The translations under genes were made by a program, and so were the position numbers. This document shows positions 33,101 through 45,466 of a stretch of DNA of 64,000 bases, in pieces. Below the pieces are notes generated by a model. The model was not told where the DNA came from and did not search any database. It saw only the letters and a list, made by a program, of their open reading frames with translations. Each line of letters begins with the position of its first letter. Positions within the stretch are counted from its first letter, which is position 1. This stretch comes from Cacajao melanocephalus (Eukaryota; Chordata; Mammalia; Primates; Pitheciidae), in assembly GCA_963573385.1 (NCBI GenBank), contig CAUYLG010070624.1, forward strand, positions 1 to 64,000, written 5' to 3'.

Positions 33101-34440
33101 ATTGGGAACTGAGACCAGTCACAGAGCAGCTCTTCATGTTAAAGCTCTGTTCCAGAACACAAGTGTAGTTCCCCCTCAGTAAGGGCATCTGCTAATCATT
33201 ACCACCAAACACGCAGTTGGAAAGACATTAAAATATACTACCTTTTTATACTGCAGAGCTGGCGGTGTGAACACAGAGCTATTCTTGGATTTGCTGGCTC
33301 TCTGAGGAGCTGACAGCCATTGGCTGTTAGAAAAAACAAAATATGAAAATCCATCAATACGTAATTATCTCTTGTCTTTTGTCTGAAGATCATATTGCTC
33401 AAAGGGATATAATAAGGCACAACACTGTTGTTCTGCCTCTGTATGCTGTTTCATGCCTTTTCCTTCCTAGTGAGTGGGTACCTACCTACCTAGGCCTTGC
33501 TTCTGGTCGTCCACTAAGAGCTATTTTCATACCCATGGTCTCTGCATGCTTTTAGGCCTCCCTCCCTTCCTTCCTTTTAAATTCCACAAGCCCCTGAAAC
33601 ATCAGTGGTTCTCTATGAGAGGCATCCTCGCTTCTTTACATTCTTAGCTAGGAAGTGGGAGTTAAACCCCAATGTTGCCTAATTTAAGACCTCAGGGCAT
33701 CATACTACATGGAAGTGTTCTTGGTGGCACCTTAGTGGCTTTAAAAAATGCCCACATACCCTTCTAGAAGAACCTGAGAATCATGAGAATAAAATAGAAA
33801 GGAGCCCATGGGTTGCTAATTTTCAAAACAAGGAATTGCCTCATTTGTTATATTTGTTTTCCTCAGGAAATGTTTCCTACTCCCAAGACCCAGTAAAATG
33901 AGTATTTTTCATTATGATTTCATAGAGGGGTAAACACAGAAGGGGAAAGAATCACATGTGCAGAATAACTGGATCATAACTACTCTTGTGGTTTTTCCAT
34001 TCAGAAAATACTTGTACACAGAAACTCGTTGGGGGAGGAAGGTTGCGGTTTATTATATAATCCTGGTCTGCAATTTTCCTTAGACACACAAGATGGTTGT
34101 TTGTTTCTCTTTGAATTACCTGTGTTGTCCTCTGGGTATTACATAAACGATGAATTTGTATGTTCATTGAAACATTAACGATCTTCATCCAAAATGTTTG
34201 GTATAATTTTTCTTCCTCTTGAGCTCATTGCTCTTGCTGTGCTGCTGTCACTGGTAGTGTCATCCGAAGATAATGGACCTAAACGCCATCAGCAGACATG
34301 AGCCATAAGGAATAGGGAATAGGCAGGGGACATAGGTCATCATAATTATGTGAAAATTTTTGGGCACTGTTTACATGGAAATAACACTTGACTGTGTGTG
34401 GAAGCTTGTCTACAAGTCAGCCCCCTAGCTCAACTCTAGG
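30181..34440. other. Repeat-poor unique DNA
   Basis: About 4.3 kb in which I recognise no transposon. Open frames are all under 90 codons with no domain. The block 31800-32500 is suspected regulatory DNA: it has two AP-1-type sites and TTAATTAT/ATTAATAG motifs near 32312 and 32402. No exon or promoter can be called. Confidence 0.45.
31899..31939 (+). promoter_or_regulatory. Two AP-1/MARE-type motifs
   Basis: TGAGTCA occurs at 31899-31905 and the longer TGAGTCAGCA at 31930-31939. TGAGTCA is the AP-1 consensus, and TGAGTCAGCA extends it toward the NF-E2/Maf site. Occupancy cannot be judged from sequence. Confidence 0.35.
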
Positions 34441-34444
34441 GTAA

Positions 34445-34690
34445 AGAGTTCCAAAGCTCTGGAGGCAGGAGACCTGGGTTCCAGGCCCAGCCCCGCTACT
34501 GGTTCATTCTGGGCCTTTAAGTTAATTAACCAACAAGAGCCTCAGTTTCTTTCTCTCCTTCTGGAATAGAGCTAATAATCATTTATGTTCTTCTTTTGTT
34601 ACTAAGGATCAAATGAAATGCTGTACAAGTGCTTTAAATACCAAAAAGTGCCATGCGTATGCTGGTTATTCTTGTAGCTTGTATATTATT
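34445..34690 (+). mobile_element. MIR SINE
   Basis: 'gagacctgggttccaggccc', 'agcctcagtttctttctctc', 'ggatcaaatgaaatgctgta' and 'aaagtgccatgcgtatgctg' follow MIR order. Confidence 0.75.
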
Positions 34691-36444
34691 ATCTAAGTTC
34701 TTTATTTAATGGCTTCCAGCCACAATCAACTCTTTCAAGGCATGGACTGGATTTATTTCATCATTAGTGAAGAAATTTTCTTTTCTGAGAGGGCCAAGAT
34801 TACATTTTGTGTAATCTAGCCTTCCATAGAAGTGACCACTGTCAAGTACTGAAATGCACTTGAGCATTTGGCAAATGAAGTGAAATACTTTTTAAAAAAC
34901 ACCTTTTCTTTTGGGACAGTTGTTTCAAGACACTGATAGATCATTTCTCATCAGGGTAAGGATATGTACTGTTTTCAACTGCATTTCTTGTTTTTATCAA
35001 AAATGCAGCTCATTCAAAACTTGTTCCTGTCTAAGGAAAAGGCTTGCGCTCGCCACATTTCCTCATTAGCTTTGCCTAAGACAAACTCCTGTGTCATGGC
35101 TGATGGAGCCTTTATGAGCTTTTTAGCCAAATGACTGATGTTTGCCTCGTTATGTCAGATCTGAGGGCACTCCTGGCATTTCTCTTTATTCCCTGTCTAA
35201 CACTATCAATCGAGCAGCTGCTGTGCACCCATGATCAGGCTGATTATGAAAATGTGCTCAGGAGCCTGACGACTCCAATTGTCTTTTATCTGAAAAGGCC
35301 AGTAGATGCTGGCTAGAGCTTATAGTTATGTGAACAGCAGATTTTATTCCAGGATTGGCAGATGAGAGTCACAGGAGCTGAGTCCATAGCAGCTAGGTGA
35401 GGGCCATGAAAACTAACATTGGTTTATTATAGAAGAAGCTCCTAGAAGGACTGGTTTTGGCCATTTTAGTCATTTCCAATTCATCCCTTAGAAAATTTTT
35501 TTGGCCTTTTCATTTTGGTTTCATGTCCTAGACAAGTTTATTATTCTCATGACCATAGGAAAAAAGCTTTTTAAGCCCAAGGCCTGCTAAAAAAAGAGTA
35601 TATTTTTCCTAAGTGCACTTTTTAATGAAGATAAATTTTTTTTATGGGACACATCAAATTTCAGCTGTACCTTCATGAAGTTTCCCTGAATATATGATGA
35701 CAGGTTTCATTTGCTGCTGAAATTAAAAGTGATCTGTGACCTTCTCTGATCCTGGGAATGCTACTGGCCTGGTAGAGTGGTCTGCAAATGATGGGACTTG
35801 GCTTCATTAGGGAACTGGCCTACTCCTGTGAGCTAGCTTGATGGGGTTAGGCCCTGAGGCATGTGGCCTTTGGATAGAGCTCAGCTAAGTGCCTCATCAG
35901 CAGGGAGTCAGCTCTATAACCTCCCAGCTGAGCCCAGGCAGGATGCGGTTGAAGCAGCCTATTGTTTTTTGTCCTCTAGGCTTTTTTCCTTACCCAAAAG
36001 TAGCCCTGTGGTTTTTCTCTCTTTTCTTTCTTGCCTAGTCTCCCTTTGTATCATCTTTTACTTGGAAAACCAGAAACCTGTGTTATAATTTAGTTCAGAA
36101 CCTCAGGTTATTCTAAAGTGTTTGAAATAGATCGCTCTGCTGATCCTACACCAAAGGACATCCTTATGTATTCAGGAAAACTTGGTGAGACAGTAGCTGG
36201 ATCTTGATATACTAATTTCTAGTCTTTTCTGAGAAGCTGTGCATTCTCTAAACCAGCAAGTTCTTGTGGTGCTCAAACAAGTGAATGGGGGTAACAATCT
36301 TTATATTTCCTTAATGCTTTTTATAATTAGTTTATCATGATTGCGTTTATCACTACTGACAAGGGGTCTAGAACATGGGTGGGTGATAAAATACAGTTCG
36401 AGGCCATCTGGAAGTGAAAGAGGAAGTTTGGTAAAGAATACAGG
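34691..36444. other. Repeat-poor unique DNA
   Basis: No transposon or gene is recognised. The block 35035-35330 reads open for 61 codons on the plus strand but has no splice framework or recognisable domain and looks more like a conserved noncoding element. Confidence 0.4.
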
Positions 36445-36622
36445 TTTTGTAACCCTTGTCTAGTGTTAGAATCACCCAGGGAGGGTTGAGAACAAACCCA
36501 TGTCCAGAATCCACACCTGAACCGTTAAGTAATAATCACTTGGGTGGACCCTGCATGGGAATGTTTTCAAAGCTTCCCATGTGATTTGAGCGTGCATACA
36601 GCCAGAGATGGAACCACTGGTG
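36445..36622. mobile_element. MER5A-like hAT (Charlie-related) nonautonomous DNA element
   Basis: 'gtgttagaatcacccaggga' at the left and 'cttcccatgtgatttgagcg' plus 'gatggaaccactgg' at the right give the inverted-terminal layout of MER5A, with a diverged centre near 36500-36560. Confidence 0.7.
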
Positions 36623-36624
36623 TG

Positions 36625-36775
36625 GTAGAAGAAGCATGAACTTCTAAGTCAAAGACGAGAGTTTGAGCCTTGTCTTATCTCTGTGCCTTATTGGTGCTGT
36701 GGATTTCAATAAATCATCTAACGTCTCTGTACCTCCGGATCTTCATCTGTTAAATGGGAATCAGAGTAATAGCTG
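36625..36775 (+). mobile_element. MIR SINE 5' half
   Basis: 'gtttgagccttgtcttatct' followed by 'ttcatctgttaaatgggaat' is a plus-strand MIR. It stops where the oppositely oriented MIR begins. Confidence 0.75.
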
Positions 36776-37015
36776 CTATTTACTGAGTGCTTTCTTGTAC
36801 CAGCTATTGTGCTGAGCGTATTACATGCACTCTTGTTTAATCTTCACAAAACTCAAAAGATTTGAGAGAACTGTAGTTATCTCCATTTTACAGATTTAGA
36901 AACTGAAGCTCAGAGAGTGTGAATAATTTGTCCAGGTCATATTAACAATCAGCATGGATGGAACCAGGACTCTTACCAGCTGATGTTTACTCCAGAGTCC
37001 AAGCTCTTAACCATG
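36772..37015 (-). mobile_element. MIR SINE
   Basis: 'ctatttactgagtgctttct', 'tctccattttacagatttag', 'agctcagagagtgtgaataa' and 'gtccaagctcttaaccatga' make a nearly complete minus-strand MIR, directly abutting a plus-strand copy. Confidence 0.9.
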
Positions 37016-40000
37016 ATTCTAGAAAGTAAGAATGACCACCACTACAACAATTTCTTGACAGGGATATGAATTAAGTGAGTTAATATATGTTTAAATCCTC
37101 TGTAAACTGTGCATGGATATACATGTGGAAGTTGCCTATTAGTAGTGGTAGGAGTAAGAAGAATAGGCTGGAAATTTTGGTTTATGAAACATCGGTCTCA
37201 GTTGAAAAGCTATAGACATGCAAGCAGAAGTGAGTGGGATGCGGCTAAACATATGTGGGCTCTTGTGGCTTGGTTAGAATTACAAGACAGCTCTTTAGAA
37301 TTGCTTAGTCTGAGCTGGTCAGGACTTACTCGGGTCTGGAATCAATTCAGAAATACGTCTGGGACAGCCTCCTGAGGACCTCTTTATCTTATGTTTATGT
37401 CTACTAAATTTCAGGTTCTTTCTCAGTTTACAGAAGTAACATCAGGCACATAATTCATGTTTTAAAAGAAGAGAGAAAGAGATGTGATTGTCATATGTGA
37501 ATTAGCTGCTTTGGGTTTTTCAAAAGTGGACTGATGACATGCCTCTGATTTAACTCCTTTTTAAAACCACACCAAAACTATGATAAGGGATTTTTTAAAA
37601 GACATAAACTCAAAAGGACTGGAGATATGGGAGAGGAAGTAGCCAAATTTCAGAAGCTGGAAAGCATTTGAGCAAATATTAGCTGATTTAGCAGATCTGG
37701 AAATCCAAATCTGAACAGTGGGAAAGCTAAGAATCAATACAACTCACATTGCAGAACCTTCAGAAAGCCCAGGAATTGGTGATAGCATATATCCCTTGAA
37801 GTGGGAGTGAAGAGGGTATAAAATATAGAGGATTGATTAAAAGCTGTGTAAGAAGTTGGATCTCTAATTCCTCTCCCTCACTCTTACTGCTCTTCCTTTC
37901 CCCATCCCTGCAATCCCTGCAGAAAATTGAATTTTGTTTTTTGGAGAGGATAAAACAGAGGGTTGTTGTCCTGGAGCACTTTCCTGGAAACAAGGACTTT
38001 CAGCGAACAAATACATACACCACCAGCTAGACACAGGGACTGCCAGTTTGCTTCCACTAGAATACTGGCAGTGAGGACTCACTGTGACATTCCAGAAAAT
38101 AAGGAGATAAAGAGAAAATTCCACAAGCCTCAAGAAAGATAAGTAGGAAGAGAGGAAGGTAGGAGAGAGAGACAATAGGTTATCATGCGATGGGAAAGAC
38201 TGGCTTTGGACTTCACGGCAACAATGGAAACTCAAAGACAATTCTGAAGGAAAATAACTTCCATCTTAATATTTATACTAAGCAGGTGATAGTTACAAAG
38301 GAAACAAGGAAGTCCAACAGTAGAAAAGCAAAGCCTTCTTCAAACTTTTATTTTGAAGGAAAAACCATCAAACACAAATGAAATGGGCTGTAGTACATCT
38401 GAAGGAACAAGAGCGCTGCCCCCAACCACTTCATGGCCACTTGTGCCTTGGTGTGATGGCCTAGCCGAGGGGTCAGGGAAGCTACACAATGACCTTTTCA
38501 TCTAGCCAAGTCTCTCTCCTTAATTGCCTACAAATCCAGTAGAGCTAACCTAAATACAATGAGTACTTGAGATGTAGCGTCTGAAAAAAGCATAAAGTGG
38601 GGTGACTACGTTCCCGTCTCCTTTGACTGCAGGAATCAGGATTTCCCTGGAATTTCCCATGAGCCTCACTTTTAAGTATTTCAGCTCTCCCAATTAGGCC
38701 AAGTAGTGTGATATGCTGAATGCAGGGGCAGATCCTAAATGTCAGTTAGCGAGGTTTAGTGAAAGAGAAGAGCTCTGTGCATAGGGAAGTCATATTAACA
38801 GATATTTGTAGCTATTTGCATAATTGATATGACTAAATAGTTTAATCAGGAGAATATTGGAAATACCTGTTACACTTTTAGCCTCCTTTTGTATTGCTCT
38901 AGGATAAAAACTGTGGAGATAACTGAATGTATTGACGAACTCCTCAGGGAATGTGATGTATCTTTTGACAGTGAAAACTCCCAGTAAACTCTCAGCACTA
39001 CTAAGCAACAACTCAATGGACCACGTTAACACTTCCTGTCTGTCACCAGACAACCACCAGGGGTTACTATTGCCAGCCTCTCTACAGAAAGAGTTAGAAC
39101 ATCAGCCGGGGGAGGGGGGGTTGGCAGATGAAGGGATCTGGATTACCCTGTTTTCTGTGGTGAAGCTACAGTCAGTTAATTTGAAATGAATAGAGTTTAC
39201 CAAAAACCTCTGCTTGTAGGGCCTTGCAACAAAGAGGAGAATGCTTAAGCTGAAAAATGCTTAATATCTTTTAACATCTCAAGCCAGGTTTTTTTGTGTG
39301 TTACCCTATGAAAGGCCCTACAAGGAGGTGGAGAAGCTGAGGTGGGCAAAGAGGGGAGTGTGGTAATCTCAAAGAGCCCGGTGAGCTGGACAGCGATTTC
39401 CTTTCTCTGTGCCAGGTAAAATCAGCACAGGAGCCCTTAATCGCTTGTTGTCCTAGGGTATTATTAAGTGAATACATTTTTCATGGCCCACCTGCTAGTG
39501 TAACTAATTAACAGCCATTCTCATTAATTACATTGATCAGGATCATAAAATAATTTCAAATTGCTGAACATGATCAGTGGGAGTAAAATGGTTTCACTTT
39601 AATCCCTTAATGATTTTTTCGTGATTAATCAAACAAAATATATGTAGTTATTTGATCCACTTTCTTCATCTTAGAACTGCAACTCAGGGCAATTATAGTC
39701 GACATAAAGTTGATGCAAACAAAACTACATTTCATGCAGTAGCTAATTAAGCAATAAGACACAATGGGGTGGGGGTATATGATTATCATGAGATAATCAC
39801 CGCCTTGAGGAGTCACAGAGCAAAAGGTACAGTTGAGTACCTCTGCTCCCACAGGGCTGTGACTACCTTCCCATAACCACGTATCCCACCAGCGCCTTAT
39901 TGCTAATCAGAAACTCTTTTCGTTTTACACAGAAATAAATTGAGGAAAAATGACTTTGATCATAGGAAATGGCTCACTGCAGTATAAAGGTTTCATCTAT

Positions 40001-42115
40001 TAATAGTGACAACATTAATGCATACTTTGGAAGGTTAAATAATCAATCATGCTGTTCTCACATCATCAATGGGAGTCGGGGGATTTTAAATTGATTGTTT
40101 ACACTTTGAAGTGTACATACGTCTGGTGGTTTGGGTGTGTGAAATGTAGTCTACAAATGCTCATACATCTAATAGTTAATGTCTGATTGAATTGGAAAGG
40201 CTTTGCTTTTAAGGTACTAGGCATTTTTGAATGAAATTATAAAGGAATAGTGAGACAACTCATTTCCAAAGTCTAAAAAAGGGAAAAAAAATACATCGGC
40301 TAAATTTTGGCCATAATTTCTCAAATCGCTGCCAGCATTAAAACTTTCACACCATCTTCCAGCCAGCAATAAGATGTGACCATGGGAACACGAGGCCATT
40401 TAGGTGAAGGAGGTAGTTCTGGCTCTATCTGAGACATGGTTCATCCCCTTTCACCTCCCCATAAATGAATAAACAAAATAAAACCTAAACAAACAAAAAC
40501 AAAGTAAAATGACCATGGCCAGGTGGCAGGATGAGAAGGCCTTTTTCCTACAGTGCCACCATCCCAAGGCAGCAGCATTCTCCTATCTTCGCCTGCACAC
40601 TGCATGCAGTGGGAAACCTGAATTCATTCCAACCACCAGACTTAATGATTTCTTCATCCAGAAACAATAATGGTGTTAGAGTGGGGGTCACACAAAAGAA
40701 AAGCAAAATAAACAGACAAAAACCTACTACCCTTACCAGCAACTGCGAAACAATTAAGAGTATAGATAAAATCTAATGGTTGACGAATATACCTTTGGCT
40801 ACCTTGGCTGTGTAGTGTTTGCATTTAATATCTTGAATGATTTTGTTCTTGTTAACTATAAAGAGATCCCTTGTAAACTTTAATGATATTGATCAACCAA
40901 ACTTCTCCTTTTTTATGAAAAAATAACTATATGTATCTGAGTTATGCCGAAAACAATCAGATATATTTCATTTCATATTTACCTCCTGTTGGGTTAATAA
41001 TTATGGCTTTCTCAGAAGTGATTTCTTTAAAACTGTTTTTCTCTATTTTAACTCTAGAACAATAACAGGGTAGATAAATAGTTGTTGGCTCTTGAAGATG
41101 TCCATCCAAATTTGCCCAAGTTTGTTTCAAAATTAGAATGCCTGGTTTAGCATCTATGGACTTCCTGAAGGAAATGCATTTGTGTACTTATTGTGACCCT
41201 GTGAAATGAGTATAAATTGTGTCATATGCAGGATCCATTACTGACTTTATGACATGCATACATTGAAAATTGAGTATGTCCTATATATAAAAGCATCCTT
41301 CAATTTCTTATGTTTTTAGCATAAGTTGGTTAACAATGTGATGAATTGAAAAATATGTATGTAAAACAATTGGACACCAGATGCAAGAATTTTCCTTAAT
41401 GTGTTGGTAAGTGCTGTTTTTGAAAACAAGAGTCTCACTTTAGCCTTGCTAAACATTCAATTCAAGCCATATGGCTTGATCAGTTCAAACATTTGACTTG
41501 ATGTGCCTCTAACATAGTGAAACACTTTTTGTGGTCAGCGTTATGAATGACCAAGACTTTACCGAAAAACAAAACAGGCAGAAGATACAGGCAATCAATA
41601 TGATCTTGAAACATTGGCTTCATACTGAGTCTACTGGTCTCTCGGCTTATCTCGGGTTCACAGCAGCACTCAAGCTTACATTATGTATTACGAAGAGGAA
41701 ATGTCAGTTATTAACTTAAGTAGCATAGGTACGAATTGTAAAAGGGCTTTTAAAGTGCCAAATGCTGGAAAAAGGAAATTAAATGTAGTTATTTATGATG
41801 GAGCTTTAGAAATACTTAGATGTGTTCTTGGAAGACCTGGCATTTAGATTTTAAATCACGTTCAGTCCTCGAACTTGAACAATTCATCTAGAAATAAGAA
41901 TATAGGCATCTTCCCCCATAATCATCTAAGTGCATATGCATGTTTGGCCATGATTTCTGCACTCCCCCTCCCCAACCAATCAACCATCGCGACTTTCTCC
42001 TTCAATAAGACATAACACTTTCTTCTATCTGGTGAGTTGAAATGAGGACGGGTGAAAAAATTGACAACTTGACAAGTGAAGGACATTTGTAAACCTCTTT
42101 CAATTGAGATTAATT
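37016..42115. other. Repeat-poor unique DNA
   Basis: About 5.1 kb with no confidently recognised transposon. Open frames reach 125 codons (38241-37864, minus) but lack domains or splice support. The block 37600-38390 might be an old, unrecognised repeat. The block 39420-40120 is dense in homeodomain-type TAAT motifs and is a candidate regulatory element. Confidence 0.45.
39505..39750. promoter_or_regulatory. Cluster of homeodomain-type TAATTA and GATTAATC motifs
   Basis: TAATTA at 39505-39510, ATTAATTA at 39523-39530, palindromic GATTAATC at 39623-39630 (a paired-type K50 homeodomain site) and CTAATTAA at 39743-39750 lie within 250 bases that show no transposon origin. Such clustering is common in developmental enhancers, but AT-rich DNA also produces it by chance. 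Confidence 0.35.
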
Positions 42116-42189
42116 TGTGTGTGTGTGTGTGTGTGTGTGTGTTTGTGTGCGTGTGTTTGTGTTTGTGTGCGTGCATGTGTATGTGTGTG
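42116..42189. repeat. Imperfect (GT)n microsatellite
   Basis: About 74 bases of GT with TTTGTGTGCGTG interruptions. Spurious Cys/Val or His/Thr open frames cross it. Confidence 0.95.
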
Positions 42190-42957
42190 ACTCTTCCACA
42201 TTTGGTGGAGATTGTCTACAGAGATCTTTGCACTTGTAAACATTACAAGTGTTTTGATCTTTCCAAGCTAAGGAGACTTAGTAGTCTTGTGTGGAATTTA
42301 GCAACACAATAGGTCTTTAGATTGATAGTCCACGTGGTATCAATGAAGTGCCATTTAGGAATTGCTCATTGGCCCAAACAAGTGGGAGGACAGCTTGGTG
42401 AGACAGATGGAAAGGGCTACTTTAAGAAGGGATCAGAAAAGGCATTGCTCCTCCGCTGGCCTAAATCCACTAATCTGATGTTATTATTAGTGATAAGGAG
42501 CAGTGGCCAGAAGAAAATCTCGTTCTCTACAAATGTCATTTAAATAGGACTCTGATATTTTCTGGTCAAGTCAACAGGCGTTATTCAAATACTGAGCACT
42601 TTATTTGTAAATGCAATAGGGAAAGAAAAGCTTCAGTTCAGCACTTCTGAGGATGTCAGCTTACTAGTATTGATCAATTGTTCAGTAGTGGCAGCTGCTT
42701 CTTTATTAAATGTGCAGCTCACCATACAAAAGATATCAGGCGTAGGAAGTGTTTGTTAATAATTCAAATTTTCTCACAATGTGGCAGAACCTACTCTTAC
42801 TTGTTCAACTACTGTTCCTAAGAGTTCACCACCTTCCATCTCCAGATGCCTGCCACCCCGAAACTCCCTGTACCAGCTCCCAAGTCAGTTAGTAGGGTAA
42901 GCCTCCACCAAACAGTCAGTGACTGTAACATTAAAAAAAAAAATCTCTGAAAATATT
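42190..42957. other. Unique noncoding sequence, nothing recognised
   Basis: No repeat or exon is seen. Confidence 0.35.
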
Positions 42958-43169
42958 TTAAAACTGTCCCAAGCTAAGTGTACAGCAGATGCAAAGGCTC
43001 TGGGATATGAATGAGCTTGGCAAGTTGAGGAAAGACAAAGGAGGCCATTCTTGACAAGAATAGAGTAATTAAGTTGGAGAGTGGCATGAAATGATACAAA
43101 AGAAGTAGGGAGGACAGACTGTGGGGCCTGGAAGGCCATGGGAAGGAGTTACATTTCATTCTGAGAGCA
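42958..43169. repeat. 210-bp local duplication, copy A
   Basis: Matches 44220-44427 in direct orientation at about 88% by eye. Both share 'tgcaaaggctctg', 'gtaatta' then 'ttggagagtggcatgaaatg', and 'ggccatggga'. Several shared details, such as the 'gagtggcatgaaatga' segment, appear private to the two copies rather than part of the parent repeat, which suggests local copying. Confidence 0.75.
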
Positions 43170-43989
43170 TTTCTTTTACATTTCCTTTTCTTTTCTTGTC
43201 ATTGTTTTGCTCTTTGGAAAGATCTTGCTACTTAAGTACTAATTTCAATTATAGATGTAGCACATATATTACTAATGACTTGTATTCTCAGAATTGTGAA
43301 GCTACTTCTTACCTGCGGAATGAGGCATCTTAAGAAGCTGAAAGAACTCTTTGAGACCACTAGGGGTACTGTTTAACAAGTTATCTGCTTCACAATTGTA
43401 CCCCAGCGAGGGCAATTGTTTTCTGAAGTTTCCTAAAATATCTCACAGTCAGAGGTGAGTTTACACTTTAGGAGAGCCTGGCATATATGTAAATCTTCGA
43501 TGGGTTTATCTGAAATGCACTTTTAAGAAACAAAAATCCAATAAAAAAGCTTTCTTACTCTTTTCTGTCCTTCAAGATCAATTTTAAGTTCATCTTCCTG
43601 TAGTATTCTCTAGCTTTTTAAATTTTCTTGGCATTTAACGTCAGTGGCCCTCACTTGGCATTCAGTATAAATTAAATGTGCATGTATTACAGGCATATCT
43701 TTTTTTCTCCCTCCAACTAGAAAGTAGGAATTTCTTAAAGTTATAACTTTAGTACTTGAAATCCATATATTGTGAATTTTTAAGAACAACTTATTATAAA
43801 AGACTTTAAGTTCCATAAATCAGTAAAATGTCTTATAAATTTCAATATTTTAATATCCCAGTGACAAACTCTAGGTGCCTCTTTCTGCAAACAGCATACA
43901 AATGTTTTGTTAGATCCTATGTCTCCATTCAATAATGGTATTTTTCTGGCTCATCAGGAAACATGGCCAATATATTGATTATTCTTTCC
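43170..43989. other. Unique noncoding sequence, nothing recognised
   Basis: AT-rich DNA between the two duplicated segments; no repeat family or exon recognised. Confidence 0.35.
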
Positions 43990-44800
43990 TCATTAAATAA
44001 ATTTCTTTTAAGTTGTTACTGTGTACTGTATGTTCTGGATACTTGAGGATTCAATAAATAACTAGACCGAACAACAATTGATACTGCCATGAATTAAAAA
44101 GCATTGGCTACTAGAATAAGGATGCATGGGGTAAAGTGATGGAGTGAGGGCATTAGCTATAATAGGGTGCTCAGAGGAAGGCTTTTCAGAGGAGGTTCCA
44201 TTTAAACAGAGAGCTTGGAGAAAATTGTCCCATGCTACGTGTACAGCAAATGCAAAGGCTCTGAGGTATGAATGAACTTGGCAAGTTGGAGAAAGAGAAA
44301 GGAGGCCAGTATTGGCAAGAAAAGAGTAATTACATTGGAGAGTGGCATGAAATGAAATAAAAGAAGTAGGTGGGGACAGACCGTATGGCCTGGCAGGCCA
44401 TGGGAAAGAGATTTCATTCTGAGAGCAGTGGGAAGTTGTTGGAGAATTTAAGTCAGGCAGTGACAAGATTTGATTTATGTTTTATTAGTAAAAATGTAGT
44501 CCTCTTCCACATGGAGAATGGATCGGAGGGTGTGGGATTTGAGGGGGTAATAATAGAGGATGAGAGAAGAGTTGGGTGTTTATTATGGCAGTTTACTAAT
44601 TGAGAGTTGATTCTGGCTTGGGCCAGGGTCATAGACATATAGATGGAGAGCAAGGGAATACATTTTGGAGGTAGATAGATGAAACTTGCTCGTGGGGTTG
44701 AGTGAGCAAAAAGAACCAAGAAATGACTTGAGAGTGATTGTTGGGGCCATATAATGAGAAGAGGCTGAGGGAGAAGAACATTACCTGTTAAGAGCTCCAG
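43990..44800 (+). repeat. Diverged medium-reiterated interspersed repeat, family not named
   Basis: The order 'aggaaggcttttcagaggag', 'gcaaatgcaaaggctctgag', 'agtcaggcagtgacaagatt' and 'ggcttgggccagggtcatag' follows the same old repeat family as 6020-6570. Minus-strand frames of 134 and 142 codons cross it but have no domain. Confidence 0.55.
44220..44427. repeat. 210-bp local duplication, copy B
   Basis: Counterpart of 42958-43169, about 1261 bases downstream. Here the unit is embedded in a longer stretch of the parent repeat, so this copy is probably the source. Confidence 0.75.
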
Positions 44801-44804
44801 TTTT

Positions 44805-44985
44805 GTCATGGAGCAGCCTTGGTTTTGATCCTTGGACATATTCTCTAATCTGTAAAAGGTGAATAATAGTAGCCACTGCAAAGGTTTTTTTTTTTTTTTT
44901 CCTCAAATGGAATCTGTAAGGACTGATGCAGGTAAAATACTTAGCACAGTGCGTCATAAATAATAAATGCTTAGTAGATCATTAC
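44805..44985 (+). mobile_element. MIR SINE interrupted by a T16 run
   Basis: 'tattctctaatctgtaaaag' and, after a T-run at 44885-44900, 'aaatacttagcacagtgcgt' and 'ataataaatgcttagtagat' follow plus-strand MIR order. Confidence 0.7.
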
Positions 44986-45466
44986 AAAGGAGTCTTAGAA
45001 GAGAAACAACTTTGGAACTTCATATAAGTTTTTTAGTTAAATAACTGATGGAACTTCTCCCTCTTCCAATATGAAATTTCTGATTTGACACATTAAAAAG
45101 TCAAGAATGTGTCTAGTCAAGCATAATGTCAGCAGCACAGCTGGCTAGCTTGAAAGATTTACCTCCACAAATCATAAGAAATAACAATATAGGAAAAGTA
45201 AATTCTACACAAAACCAAATGCTTTCAGCATAATTTGAAGACAGACAGTGCCAAATGTGAAATCACTACATCGTAAAGAGGAAAAAAAAATTACCAAATC
45301 TCAGTGTGTGATTTCATGATTCTGCCCTGACTCTGCTCAGATAAAAGACTTTGCAGTCAGCAAGGGGAGACAGAAAAATTTCAAAAAAGGGCCTGTATGT
45401 GCAGAATTCTCTAAGTTCTTCTATGTTGAAAAGTTTTATTTTCTCCTATATTGGTATTTGAGTAAC
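44986..45466. other. Unique noncoding sequence, nothing recognised
   Basis: No repeat or exon is seen. Confidence 0.35.

Noticed and set aside
37864..38241. 125-codon minus-strand frame
   Set aside because: Ser-rich low-complexity composition, no domain, no splice or promoter context.
44062..44881. Two minus-strand frames of 134 and 142 codons
   Set aside because: They lie antisense to a diverged interspersed repeat, and the similarity to the frame near 42885-43139 is due to the local DNA duplication, not to a gene family.
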